NCBI RefSeq assembly: GCF_008710035.1
Contig: NZ_VYKI01000020.1
Coordinates: forward strand, 1 to 51,131
DNA from: Stenotrophomonas cyclobalanopsidis
GTDB lineage: Bacteria > Pseudomonadota > Gammaproteobacteria > Xanthomonadales > Xanthomonadaceae
DNA length: 51,131 nt
Direction of reading: 5' to 3'
Part shown: positions 29,301 to 37,751 of the stretch, piece after piece
Position numbering within the stretch: the stretch's first letter is position 1
How the letters are laid out: each line of letters starts with the position of its first letter
Made by a program: the position numbers and the translations under genes
The notes under the pieces: model-generated
Told to the model about the DNA's origin: nothing
Seen by the model: only the letters and a program-made list of their open reading frames with translations
Databases searched by the model: none

Positions 29301-32300
29301 TCCACCTGGCGACCCTGCAGCAGTGGCTGCAGTCGGCGCAGCAGGCCGAGCAGCCGGTGAACGATGCGCTGCTGCGCGCCGTGCACACCATGAACGGCGC
29401 CTTCGCGATGACCGAAGTGCCGGAGATCACCGCCGTTACCGGTGCCGCCGAGTCCTACATCAAGCGTGCGCTGGCCGCCGAAGTGGTGCCGGGTGCCGAG
29501 GCGCTGGGTGCGCTGGAAGCCACCGCGCAGGCGATCAGCACCACCATGGACGCGCTGCAGGCCGAACAGCCGCGCATCGTGCCGCAGGCCGAGCTGGCAC
29601 AGCGCCTGCAGGCGCTGGCCGGTGAACTGCCGGAAGCGCGCTGGCCGATGGTCGGTCTGGAAATGGACGACGAAGATTTCGACGAAGCCGAAGCCGAGGC
29701 CGAGGCCGAGGCGAGTGCCGCCGACATCGACGTGGTCGATGTGCAGCGCCATGTCGAGGTTGAAGCGGAGGTCGCGACCAATGTTGAAGCGTCTGCTGAC
29801 GCCGCCGTGCCCGAGGCCGGCCTGGAGACTGCCGAACTGACGGGGGGCGAAGACCTGTCGCGCTACTTCGACGCCGGCTGGCCGTCGATGCCGGAGGCCG
29901 CTGTCTCGCTGCCGACGGTGATCGAAGCGGACGCTGCCGTTGAAGGCATCGAAGCCGATGGCGTTGCTGAAACCGCTGAAGCCGACCAGGACACCGCTGA
30001 AGTCGCGCCAGTTGCGATCGATGTGGACGCCGCCGGCCTGACCGCCGTCGACGATCTGTCGCCGTACCTGGACGCCAGCGCGCTGCCGGTGGATGACCGT
30101 GATCTGGAAGACGCCGGAGTTGCGGCGGAAGATGACGCAATTGACCTGAGCCCGCTGCCGCAGGCGCCGGTCGTAGAAGCGGTTGACGAAGACATCGAGG
30201 CATTGGCGCTCGACAGCGACGCAACCAGCCTTCAGGATGAAATGGCTGTGCCGGGCTTCGCAGAACCGGTCACGCTGGAGGCCGCGCTCGAAGCCGGCCT
30301 GCACGTGATCGAGGACGAACAGGCGCAGGACGAGGATGGCCAGTGGCCCGTGCTCGGTCTGCAGGCCAGCGAACTCGCGCCGGGCGAGGCGGAAGCCTTT
30401 GCCGAGGATGCGGACGTCGGCGGGGAGGCGGCGGTCGGTGAAGGAGAGAGCGCCGACCTGCCGTCCCCGGCGACGGTGAATGACGACGTGTTGGTTGACG
30501 ACCCGTCGACCGATGAGGTGGCCGAGGTAGCCGCACCGGTGCGTCTGTTCGAGATGGAAGAGGCGCCGGGCCACAGCCAGGACGCCGCCGAAGTCGCGGT
30601 CGTCGCAGCCGAAGCCGTTGAACCTGAAGCCATCGCAGCCGAAGCCGTTGAATCGGAAGCCATCGAAGCCGAGTCCGTCGAAGCCGAAGCCGATCAGCTC
30701 GACTTCACTGTCTACGACCGTGAGCTGGTCGACATCTTCGTCGAGGAAGGCAAGGACCTGCTCGACCATTGCGATGGCCTGATCAGCGAACTGCGCGATG
30801 CACCGCAGGACCGCGAGGTCGTGGCCGGTCTGCAGCGTGACCTGCACACGCTCAAGGGCGGTGCACGCATGGCCGGCATCAATGCCATCGGCGACCTCGG
30901 CCACAGCATCGAATCGCTGCTGGAAGCCGTGGCCGCTGGCCGCACCGAAATCGAACGTCCTGACGTGCAGCTGCTGGAGCGTGGTTTCGATCGCCTGCAC
31001 CAGCTTCTGACCCGCACCGGTGACCACCGCGTGGTCGAGCCGCCGCAGGATCTGGTGGACGCCTTTGAAGCGCGCACCCGCAGCGATGCGGCCGCCGCTG
31101 CCAAGGCGGTGGCAGCCAGCACCGACCAGGCTGACGAGGCACCGGTGGCAACCGCGCCGCTGGCCTTGGCCGACGCGCCGCTGTCGGCACCGCTGCCCGT
31201 GGAAGGCGCGCCCGAGGAAGATCCGCTGGCGCGTCCGCAGCAGGAACAGGTGCGCGTGCGCGCCGACCTGCTCGACCGCCTGGTCAACCACGCCGGTGAA
31301 GTGGCGATCTACCGCTCGCGCCTGGAGCAGCAGCTGGGTGCCTTCCGTGGCGCCATGGGCGAACTGGAGCGCACCAATGCGCGACTGCGCGACCAGCTGC
31401 GTCGACTCGACCTGGAAACCGAGGCGCAGATCGTCGCCCGCTACCAGCGCGAGCAGGACCAGGCCGACCAGAAGTTCGATCCGCTGGAACTGGACCGCTT
31501 CTCCACCCTGCAGCAGCTGAGCCGTGCGCTGAACGAATCGGCAGCCGACCTTGGCGGCCTGCAGGGCGTGCTGGACGATCTGTCGCGCCAGTACGATTCG
31601 CTGCTGCAGCAGCAGTCGCGCGTCAGCTCGGAACTGCAGGATGGCCTGATGCGCGCGCGCATGGTGCCGTTCGACGGCCTGGTGCCGCGCCTGCGCCGTG
31701 TCGTCCGCCAGGCCGGCATGGACACCAGCAAGCAGGTGCACCTGACCCTGGAAGGTACCCACGGCGAACTGGACCGCAACGTCCTGGACCGCATGGTCGC
31801 GCCGCTGGAGCACATGCTGCGCAACTCGGTGGCCCATGGCCTGGAAGCACCGGAACAGCGTCGCGCCGCCGGCAAGCCGGAAGAAGGCGAGATCGCCATC
31901 CGCCTGCACCGCGAAGGCTCGGAAATCGTGCTGGAAGTGGCCGATGACGGTGCCGGCCTGGACCGCGAGGCGATCCGTCGCCGCGCCATTGACCGTGGCC
32001 TGCTGGCCGCCGATGCGTCGCCGAACGAGCAGCAGCTGGACAGCCTGATCTTCGCCGCCGGCTTCTCCACCGCCGACCAGGTCAGCCAGCTGGCTGGCCG
32101 CGGCGTGGGCATGGACGTGGTGCGCAACGAAGTGCGCCAGCTCGGTGGCTCGGTCGACATCCAGTCGGTGCGTGGCCAGGGCGTGCGTTTCACCCTGCGC
32201 CTGCCGCAGACCCTGGCCGTCACCCAGGCCGTGTTCGTGCAGATCGGCGAAACCACGTTTGCCGTGCCGGTGGCGTCGGTCAGTGGTATCGGCCGCCTGT

Positions 32301-33049
32301 CGCGCGAGCGTTTCGAAGCCGCCGACAGCAGCTACCGCTACAGCGGCGAAGACTATCCGCTGTACGACCTGGGCAGCCTGGTCGGCCAGGCCCCGGCGCG
32401 TGCCGACGGCCAGGACCAGGTGCCGCTGCTGCTGGTCCGCGCTGGCGACCTGCGTGCCGCCGTGGCGATCGATCAGGTGCTGGGCAACCGCGAAATCGTG
32501 GTGAAGCCGGTCGGCCTGCAGATCGCTTCGGTGCCGGGTATCTACGGTGCCACCATCACCGGCGATGGCCGTGTGGTGGTCATCCTCGACGTGGCCCCAC
32601 TGGTGCGCCGTTATCTGGCCAACCCGATCGCGCCGGTGCAGGACAACGCGCCGCGCCAGGAGCGCCAGGTTCCGCTGGTGATGGTGGTCGACGATTCGCT
32701 GACCATGCGCAAGGTGACCGGCCGCATCCTGGAACGCCACAACTTCGAGGTCAGCGTCGCCCGCGACGGCGTCGAGGCCCTCGAGCAGCTGGAAGAGCGT
32801 GTGCCCGACCTGATGCTGCTGGACATCGAAATGCCGCGCATGGACGGTTACGAGCTGGCCACCGCGATGCGTGCCGACCCGCGCTACAAGGACGTGCCGA
32901 TCGTGATGATCACCTCGCGCAGCGGTGACAAGCATCGCCAGCGCGCCTTCGAGATTGGCGTGCAGCGTTACCTGGGCAAGCCATACCAGGAGCTGGACCT
33001 GATGCGTAACGTGTATGACCTGCTGGGGATCGCCCGTGTCCGTGAGTGA
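26342..33049 (+). CDS. chpA: Pil-Chp hybrid histidine kinase ChpA (PilL)
   Basis: Giant CheA-like kinase that phosphorylates PilG/PilH. 2235 residues from ATG 26342. There are five Hpt-like regions: H52 in YLHQVQGTLRM, a His-less one (LLGDVSGALRML, about residue 330), H839 in FHTLKGSGRLVG, H1015 in VHTMNGAFAM and H1502 in LHTLKGGARMAG. Long acidic Ala/Glu-rich linkers separate them (about 430-770 and 1100-1460). Dimerisation and the ATPase domain follow (EHMLRNSVAHGLE, ADDGAGLD, GRGVGMDVV), then a CheW domain and a C-terminal receiver with D2161 in LLDIEMPRMDG. Pseudomonas ChpA is longer, with eight phosphotransfer-type domains. A longer in-frame upstream extension is rejected because it overlaps pilJ and reads as shadow sequence. 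Confidence 0.94.
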   Translation: MSSLRDAMSHAALGWVKPELDETLRQVRHEVEYFAEDPADGSRMRICAGYLHQVQGTLRMVELYAPAMVAEELEQLAVAVGEGRVADRDEACATLMRGSVLLPDYLERLQNGHRDIPIVLMPLLNEIRAARGEEGVNDSVLFAFAPDSVSATEAELDHARGSLSGRNRELLDTVGSAVKEELLQVKDALDLHLRTGGASQQLQEQVTKLGAVGDTLGMMGLGAARGVVAQQRDALLAVVEGRQQIDEDMLLDIAGALLYVDASLDDQVAHLGAGGSGEDDPGAVENRRTVEVLAHEAIANFAAAREHFVAFIETSWNHAELQDVPRLLGDVSGALRMLDLGTAADYLRGVQQYIEAELIGRQRVPSGRQLDTLADAMASLEYYLEALRDRRPGREDILDITRSSLETLRYWPLPERSSTAAETGGDADPLQPIERESVPLAAAALQLEPVEIAVQPAAPAPGAIPPLLPDFTFDPLPAAPLADNSLMFGALGGQDIAASTPEQTEPAPLLFAASTAPVPSVPQWELGGNDAAPVADELAPTFNSFDPVSFEHNGAAQHVAAQWSLSDVAAAQADDGHALVLEDSVEDFGVAALDDAAGASLELAAVPGFDPVAAEHDGPAVLADEVVFHFDNSALDNADDVLSLQAMETLSLDEEDGAELPVLEIADAVEAAPVEVLELESTATIEPVEQIDLADVVAEAAPVEMIEALAAAETGADEVLATAAAPAATVSLVDVDTIAPIDFSEADAQFFAELGAAAAEFNPQAAPATPAPDVAAVAAEATGFEAGFDDDAENIDQDIREVFLEEFDDEMGNLAMLLPAWRMQPDNMDRLRPIRRIFHTLKGSGRLVGARTLGEFAWKIEGMLNRVLDGSRAASPAVLAMVDHANTALPQLNAALRDGQRVTVDLQAMQAIADRVAAGEETFYVPLPVAAAPQPVAPAEAVADVPVLDDAAAVEEALAADTVAELAGTPANIDSVLREILEAEVEVHLATLQQWLQSAQQAEQPVNDALLRAVHTMNGAFAMTEVPEITAVTGAAESYIKRALAAEVVPGAEALGALEATAQAISTTMDALQAEQPRIVPQAELAQRLQALAGELPEARWPMVGLEMDDEDFDEAEAEAEAEASAADIDVVDVQRHVEVEAEVATNVEASADAAVPEAGLETAELTGGEDLSRYFDAGWPSMPEAAVSLPTVIEADAAVEGIEADGVAETAEADQDTAEVAPVAIDVDAAGLTAVDDLSPYLDASALPVDDRDLEDAGVAAEDDAIDLSPLPQAPVVEAVDEDIEALALDSDATSLQDEMAVPGFAEPVTLEAALEAGLHVIEDEQAQDEDGQWPVLGLQASELAPGEAEAFAEDADVGGEAAVGEGESADLPSPATVNDDVLVDDPSTDEVAEVAAPVRLFEMEEAPGHSQDAAEVAVVAAEAVEPEAIAAEAVESEAIEAESVEAEADQLDFTVYDRELVDIFVEEGKDLLDHCDGLISELRDAPQDREVVAGLQRDLHTLKGGARMAGINAIGDLGHSIESLLEAVAAGRTEIERPDVQLLERGFDRLHQLLTRTGDHRVVEPPQDLVDAFEARTRSDAAAAAKAVAASTDQADEAPVATAPLALADAPLSAPLPVEGAPEEDPLARPQQEQVRVRADLLDRLVNHAGEVAIYRSRLEQQLGAFRGAMGELERTNARLRDQLRRLDLETEAQIVARYQREQDQADQKFDPLELDRFSTLQQLSRALNESAADLGGLQGVLDDLSRQYDSLLQQQSRVSSELQDGLMRARMVPFDGLVPRLRRVVRQAGMDTSKQVHLTLEGTHGELDRNVLDRMVAPLEHMLRNSVAHGLEAPEQRRAAGKPEEGEIAIRLHREGSEIVLEVADDGAGLDREAIRRRAIDRGLLAADASPNEQQLDSLIFAAGFSTADQVSQLAGRGVGMDVVRNEVRQLGGSVDIQSVRGQGVRFTLRLPQTLAVTQAVFVQIGETTFAVPVASVSGIGRLSRERFEAADSSYRYSGEDYPLYDLGSLVGQAPARADGQDQVPLLLVRAGDLRAAVAIDQVLGNREIVVKPVGLQIASVPGIYGATITGDGRVVVILDVAPLVRRYLANPIAPVQDNAPRQERQVPLVMVVDDSLTMRKVTGRILERHNFEVSVARDGVEALEQLEERVPDLMLLDIEMPRMDGYELATAMRADPRYKDVPIVMITSRSGDKHRQRAFEIGVQRYLGKPYQELDLMRNVYDLLGIARVRE

Positions 33050-34388
33050 CGTCAATCCGGTTCCGGCCGTTGCCCTGCTGGCCCGCCCGGGTGCTGCACG
33101 TGAGCGCCTGCGCGAGGCGCTGGCGCATGCCGATGTGCAGATCGTGCTGGAAGATGACCCGATCACGCTGGAGCCGCAGGCGCTGGCCGATGCGCATCCG
33201 CAGTTCGTGGTGATCGCCCTGGAAGCGGCCATCGAGGACGCGCTGGAGCGGCTGGAGCCCGCGTTGTCGGCGCCGGGCCTGACCCTGGTGTTCGACGAGG
33301 CCGAACTGGCCGCGCGTCGCGACGGCTGGGAAGCGCAGCGCTGGGGCCGCCATCTGTCGGCCAAGCTGCACGGCCACCAGCAGGTGCTGCCGCCGGGCGC
33401 CGAAGACGAACCCGAACCCGAACCCAGCCTGCAGCTGGAACCGGGCCGGCCTTCGCCGCCGCCGGTACCGCCGAAGGATGAGGTCCTGCACGCGCACATG
33501 GAGCAGGCCCAGGACTGGGCCGACGACGTGCCGGCCGACAGCCTGTACACCACACCTGCACCGCCGGCGACGTTCGCTGAACCGCTGTCGCTGGAACAGC
33601 ACCTGGCCGCGTTGCAGGCGCAGACGCCGGAGCCCGCTGCCGATGCAGTGGAGGCGGCAACGGACGATTCGCCCGTGCCGCCTCCGGTGTCCTTCGATCA
33701 CACTGCCTGGTCGCTGGTCGACGAAGCCGCCGACACACCGGCCGCCGCCGCGCCCACGCGCGACGGGCCGGCGGCCGCACCGTCATTCGACACCGGCCGC
33801 CTGAGCCTGGTCGACCTGGATGCCGGCCTGCCCGCCGGTGCACGCGCCGGGGCGCTGCTGGTGCTGGCCGGCATCGGTGGACCCGATGCGCTGCGCCGCC
33901 TGCTGGGCGCGCTGCCGACCGGGCTGGCCGTGCCGGTGCTGGTCCACATGCGCCTGGACGGGGGCCGCTACGGCAACCTGGTCAAGCAGATGGCACGGGT
34001 ATCGCCGCTGCCGGTGCAGTTGGCCGAGGCCGGCCGCCGCGCGACGCCGGGCGAGGTCCACATCCTGTCCGACGACATCGGCGTGCGTGCCGCCGCCGAT
34101 GGCCTGCATTTCCAGACCGACCCGCTGGGTATCTCGATTGCCGCGCTGCCGGCCGAACACAGCGCCCTGGTCCTGCTCAGTGGCGCCGACCTGGCCCATG
34201 TCGGCCCGGCCCTGGACCTGGCCGAGGCCGGTGCCTGGGTGGCAGGGCAGGTGGGTGAAGGCTGCTATGACCCCGCCGCGGCAACCGCCGTGGTCGCTGC
34301 TGGCATGGTGGCCGGTGAACCGCAGGAACTGGCGCAGGCCATCGCCGCGCGCTGGGCCGTGGACGAGGACAACGGAGAGACGCCATGA
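33036..34388 (+). CDS. chpB: ChpB-type CheB methylesterase homologue, probably inactive
   Basis: About 450 residues from GTG 33036 (GTG 33042 is possible), overlapping the chpA stop. The N-terminus (VALLARPGAARERLREALAH) resembles a receiver that has lost its acidic pocket. A Pro/Glu-rich middle leads to a CheB-like domain from about residue 265: LAGIGGPDALRRLLGALPTG, VPVLVHMRLDGGRYGNLVKQ and RATPGEVHILSDD. Active CheB has a catalytic Ser in GASTGGP; here the aligned stretch is LAGIGGP, with Gly in its place. The TGMGSDG aspartate motif is replaced by LLSGADLAHVG. The His of QHM is kept. Position after chpA and the fold support ChpB; loss of catalysis is inferred. Confidence 0.75.
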   Translation: MSVSDVNPVPAVALLARPGAARERLREALAHADVQIVLEDDPITLEPQALADAHPQFVVIALEAAIEDALERLEPALSAPGLTLVFDEAELAARRDGWEAQRWGRHLSAKLHGHQQVLPPGAEDEPEPEPSLQLEPGRPSPPPVPPKDEVLHAHMEQAQDWADDVPADSLYTTPAPPATFAEPLSLEQHLAALQAQTPEPAADAVEAATDDSPVPPPVSFDHTAWSLVDEAADTPAAAAPTRDGPAAAPSFDTGRLSLVDLDAGLPAGARAGALLVLAGIGGPDALRRLLGALPTGLAVPVLVHMRLDGGRYGNLVKQMARVSPLPVQLAEAGRRATPGEVHILSDDIGVRAAADGLHFQTDPLGISIAALPAEHSALVLLSGADLAHVGPALDLAEAGAWVAGQVGEGCYDPAAATAVVAAGMVAGEPQELAQAIAARWAVDEDNGETP

Positions 34389-34849
34389 GCTACGCAAACA
34401 ACGATGAGATCCGTGGCGTCCTGATCCAGTCCGGTGGCGAGCGTGTGCTGCTGCCGAATGCAACGGTGGCCGAAATGATGTCGCGCGTGGCGGTGGAACC
34501 GGTGGCCGATGCGCCGCGCTGGCTGGTCGGGCAGATCGCCTGGCACGGCTGGCAGGTGCCGCTGCTGTCCTTCGCCCGTTTGTCCGGCCTGGGCGAAGAA
34601 GTGGTGGGTGGGCACAACAAGGTCGTGGTGTTGAAGGCTCTCAGCGGCAACGCGCAGCGCCCGTACTACGCGCTGGTGACGCAGAACTTCCCGCAGCTGA
34701 TCTCGGTGCCGCGCGACGGCCTGCTGGCCGATGCTTCGGAAGAAACCCTGCCGGAGATCGTGCACATGCGCGTGCTGCTGGGTGAAAAGAGCGCGCTGCT
34801 GCCGAACCTGGACGCGCTGGAATCGGCGCTGGATTCGCTGGCCGCCTGA
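34385..34849 (+). CDS. chpC: CheW-like protein ChpC
   Basis: Second CheW-family adaptor of the Pil-Chp system. 154 residues, a single CheW domain: EIRGVLIQSGGERVLLPNAT, WLVGQIAWHGWQVPLLSFAR, VVVLKALSGNAQRPYYALVT. The ATG overlaps the chpB stop by 4 bp. It is the last gene of the operon; a cluster of three REPs follows immediately and separates it from the convergent rsmE. Confidence 0.88.
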   Translation: MSYANNDEIRGVLIQSGGERVLLPNATVAEMMSRVAVEPVADAPRWLVGQIAWHGWQVPLLSFARLSGLGEEVVGGHNKVVVLKALSGNAQRPYYALVTQNFPQLISVPRDGLLADASEETLPEIVHMRVLLGEKSALLPNLDALESALDSLAA

Positions 34850-34854
34850 CCATC

Positions 34855-34965
34855 CGCCGGGCATGGCCCGGCGCTACCGGACGGTGGTAGCGCCGGGCCA
34901 TGCCCGGCGAGCGCAGCGGTAACAGGGTTCGGTTCCGGGTGGTAGCGCCGGGCCATGCCCGGCGA
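34855..34965. repeat. Cluster of three REP elements (GTAGCGCCGGGC type)
   Basis: One reversed copy at 34855-34878 (CGCCGGGCATGGCCCGGCG then CTACC) and two forward copies at 34886-34910 and 34941-34965 (GGTAGCGCCGGGCCATGCCC then GGCGA). They lie between the convergent chpC and rsmE. Each stem is 8-9 bp of almost pure GC. They may act as transcription or mRNA-decay barriers. Confidence 0.88.
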
Positions 34966-34990
34966 TCGCAGCGGTCGCGCGATCCGACCC

Positions 34991-35728
34991 TTACCCCAGA
35001 TCCCCCAACCGCGCCTGCAGCGCCGCGATCGCGGCCAGGCCGGCGGTTTCCGTGCGCAGGATGCGTGGCCCCAGCTGCAGGCCCTGGAAGCCCGCAGCGG
35101 CCAGCTGGTCACGGTCACGCGGTGACCAGCCACCTTCCGGACCGATCGCGATGACTACGCCCCCCGCCGGTGCGGCGTCCAGCGTCGACAGCCGGTGCAC
35201 CCCCTGCGGGTCCAGCGTCAGCCGCAGCGTATCGGCCGGAAGCGCAGCCGCCGCCTGCGCCAGGGACAGCGGCGAACCCACCTGCGGGATGCGCGCGCGC
35301 CCGGACTGCCCGCAGGCCGAGGTCACCACGTTGTTCCAGTGCGCCACGCGCTTCTCGGCACGCGCCGCGTCCAGCTTCACCTCGGTACGTTCGGCATTCA
35401 CCGGCACGATGGCGCTGACGCCCAGTTCGGTGGCCTTCTGCAGGATCAGGTCCATCTTCTCGCCACGCGCAATGCCCTGCAGCAGGGTGATCGCCAGCGG
35501 CGATTCATTGTCCACCGCCTGCGCCGCGTCGATGCGCACCTGCACCTCGCGCTTGCCGGCCACGGTCAGGGTGGCGCTGTAGTCGTGGCCATCGCCATTG
35601 AACAGCACGCAGGCATCGCCTTCGCGCAGGCGCATCACCCGTACCAGGTGGTTGGCCGTCTCTTCCGGCAGGGTCACGGTCTGGCCGCTGTGCAGCGCCA
35701 GGTCGATGGGGCAGCGGGTCACGCGCAT
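34991..35728 (-). CDS. rsmE: 16S rRNA (uracil-1498-N3)-methyltransferase RsmE
   Basis: SPOUT-fold SAM enzyme that methylates U1498 of 16S rRNA. 245 residues with a PUA-like N-terminal domain (HLVRVMRLREGDACVLFNGD) and the knotted C-terminal domain: ARGEKMDLILQKATELGVSA, AIGPEGGWSPRDRDQLAAAG, LQLGPRILRTETAGLAAIAA. Its ATG lies 10 bp inside the end of bioA, so it is the second gene of a bioA-rsmE unit and probably translationally coupled. Confidence 0.95.
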   Translation of the reverse strand: MRVTRCPIDLALHSGQTVTLPEETANHLVRVMRLREGDACVLFNGDGHDYSATLTVAGKREVQVRIDAAQAVDNESPLAITLLQGIARGEKMDLILQKATELGVSAIVPVNAERTEVKLDAARAEKRVAHWNNVVTSACGQSGRARIPQVGSPLSLAQAAAALPADTLRLTLDPQGVHRLSTLDAAPAGGVVIAIGPEGGWSPRDRDQLAAAGFQGLQLGPRILRTETAGLAAIAALQARLGDLG

Positions 35729-37110
35729 GCAATCGCCTCGTCGATGGCTGCCAGCGTGGTATGTGCCAGCAGCTCCAGTTGTTCGTCATCCACGCAGTAA
35801 GGTGGCATCCAGTACAGCACGTCGCCCAGCGGGCGCAGTACCACGCCGCGCTTCAGCGCGGCCTTGTAGGCGTGCAGGCCAAGCCGCAGCGCTGGGTTGA
35901 ACGGCGTGCGCCGGTTGCCGTCGCGCGACAGTTCGAAGGCCACCACCATGCCGGCCTGGCGCACATCGGCCACGTGCGGGTGGTCGGCGAAGGGCGCGGC
36001 CAGCGTGGCCATCACCGCGGCGGTGCCACGGTTGCGCGCGATCACGTCCTCGTCGCGGAAGATGTCCAGCGTGGCCAGTGCCGCCGCACACGCCAGCGGG
36101 TTGCCGGTGTAGCTGTGCGAATGCAGGAAGGCGCGCTCGCGCGAATCATCGAGGAAGGCGTCGTACAGCGCCTGCGTGGCAAGCACCGCGGCCAGCGGCA
36201 GGAAGCCGCCGGTCAAGCCCTTGGACAGGCACATCAGGTCGGGCATCACCCCGGCCTGTTCGCAGGCGAACATCGTACCGGTGCGGCCGAAGCCGGTGGC
36301 GATCTCATCGGCGATCATGAACGCGCCGTGCGCATCGCACAGCTCGCGCACGCGCTGCAGGTAGACCGGGTCATGCATGCGCATGCCGCCGGCGCACTGC
36401 AGGCGCGGTTCCAGGATCACCGCGCAGATCTCGCCGGGGTGCTGGTCGAACAGGGTGGCCAGGCCATCGGCGGCCTGCCGCGCACGGTCGGCCGCGCTCT
36501 GCCCCGGTTCGGCCAGGTAGGCATCGGGGGAGGGCGCGAACAGGCCCTCGGCCAGCAGCGGCGCGTACACGCGGCGGTACAGCGGGATGTCGCCCAGCGC
36601 CAGCGCGCCCAAGGTCTCGCCGTGGTAGCCGTTTTCCAGCGCGATGAAACGCGTGCGCCGGGTCTCGCCGCGGTTCTGGAAGTACTGGAAGGCCATCTTC
36701 AGCGCCACTTCCACCCCGGCCGAGCCGTTGTCGGCGTAGAACACCTTGGCCAGCGGCGCGCGTCCGGGCTGGCGTGGTGCCAGCGCCAGCAGGCGCTCGG
36801 CCAGGGTGATCGCCGGTTCATGGCTGAACCCGGCCAGCATCACCTGCTCCAGCTGCCCGGCCTGGGCGGCGATGGCCGCGCCGATGCGCGGTTCGGCATG
36901 ACCGAACAGATTCGTCCACCAGCTGCTGACCGCGTCCAGGTAACGGTTGCCGTCATGGTCGATCAGCCAGGCGCCCTGGCCACGCGCGATCGGCACCAGC
37001 GGCAGGGTGTCCGGATGCTCGCGCATCTGCGTGCACGGGTGCCACAGCACCTGCAGGTCGCGTTGCCGCCACTGCCGGGCCAGCGGGGAGGGGGTTGGGT
37101 CTGCTAGCAT
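35719..37110 (-). CDS. bioA: Adenosylmethionine-8-amino-7-oxononanoate aminotransferase (BioA)
   Basis: PLP enzyme making 7,8-diaminopelargonate from KAPA and SAM in biotin synthesis. About 463 residues from ATG 37110 ([20 protein letters not shown]); an upstream in-frame ATG exists at 37143. Family features: [10 protein letters not shown], the class III aminotransferase region [36 protein letters not shown], and the PLP lysine in LSKGLTGG. The C-terminus has [18 protein letters not shown]. It is divergent from nudE across 77 bp. Other biotin genes are not in the window. Confidence 0.94.
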   Translation of the reverse strand: MLADPTPSPLARQWRQRDLQVLWHPCTQMREHPDTLPLVPIARGQGAWLIDHDGNRYLDAVSSWWTNLFGHAEPRIGAAIAAQAGQLEQVMLAGFSHEPAITLAERLLALAPRQPGRAPLAKVFYADNGSAGVEVALKMAFQYFQNRGETRRTRFIALENGYHGETLGALALGDIPLYRRVYAPLLAEGLFAPSPDAYLAEPGQSAADRARQAADGLATLFDQHPGEICAVILEPRLQCAGGMRMHDPVYLQRVRELCDAHGAFMIADEIATGFGRTGTMFACEQAGVMPDLMCLSKGLTGGFLPLAAVLATQALYDAFLDDSRERAFLHSHSYTGNPLACAAALATLDIFRDEDVIARNRGTAAVMATLAAPFADHPHVADVRQAGMVVAFELSRDGNRRTPFNPALRLGLHAYKAALKRGVVLRPLGDVLYWMPPYCVDDEQLELLAHTTLAAIDEAIACA

Positions 37111-37187
37111 TTCGGGCTCATGAACATGTTGCTGCCTGCACATTCTATCGGCCCCGGCGCACGCGCCGGCCGCCGCGGAGATTCCGC

Positions 37188-37751
37188 ATGAACGATGACC
37201 GCAGCGGCCGTCGCCTGCCGATCATCCACCGGATCACCGACGAGGAGAACGGCCCGTTCCAGCGCCAGCACCTGGACCTGGAGTTCTCCAACGGTGAACA
37301 CCGGCGCTTCGAGCGCCTGGTGAGCCGTGGCCATGGCGCCGTGGTGGTGGTGCCGATGCTGGACGAGGAAACCGTGCTGCTGGTGCGTGAATACGCCGCC
37401 GGCGTGCACCGCTACGAGCTGGGCCTGGTCAAGGGCCGCATCGATGCCGGTGAAACGCCAGAACAGGCTGCCGACCGCGAACTGAAGGAAGAGGCCGGCT
37501 ACGGCGCACGCCAGGTCGACGTGCTGCGCGCGATGACCCTGGCCCCGACCTACATGAGCCACCAGTCGTGGCTGGTGGTGGCACGCGACCTGTACCCGGA
37601 AAAGCTGGCCGGCGACGAGCCGGAAGAGCTGGAAGTGGTGCCGTGGAAGCTGGCCGAACTGGACCAGCTGATGCTGCGCGAGGACTTCTCGGAAGGGCGC
37701 TCGCTGGCCGCGCTGTTCATCGCGCGCCAGTGGCTGCAGGGGCGCCGATGA
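37188..37751 (+). CDS. nudE: Nudix hydrolase, NudE-type (ADP compounds)
   Basis: Hydrolyses ADP-ribose, Ap3A, NADH or similar. 187 residues from ATG 37188 with GGAG 8 nt upstream. A complete Nudix box GRIDAGETPEQAADRELKEE (then AGYG) follows a beta-rich N-terminus (VVVVPMLDEETVLLVREYAA). The downstream motif TLAPTYMSHQSWLVVARDLY resembles NudE. It is first of four tightly overlapping genes; its TGA overlaps the cysQ ATG. Confidence 0.88.
   Translation: MNDDRSGRRLPIIHRITDEENGPFQRQHLDLEFSNGEHRRFERLVSRGHGAVVVVPMLDEETVLLVREYAAGVHRYELGLVKGRIDAGETPEQAADRELKEEAGYGARQVDVLRAMTLAPTYMSHQSWLVVARDLYPEKLAGDEPEELEVVPWKLAELDQLMLREDFSEGRSLAALFIARQWLQGRR

Noticed and set aside
26267..33553. Very long open frames on the minus strand opposite chpA (over 2000 codons)
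   Set aside because: They are shadows of the GC-rich chpA frame; the translation is His/Gln/Gly-rich without domains, whereas the plus frame has complete Hpt, ATPase, CheW and receiver motifs.
33036..34388. Active CheB methylesterase annotation
   Set aside because: The nucleophilic Ser and the TGMGSDG motif are not present at the aligned positions; ChpB-type, probably inactive, is the safer call.
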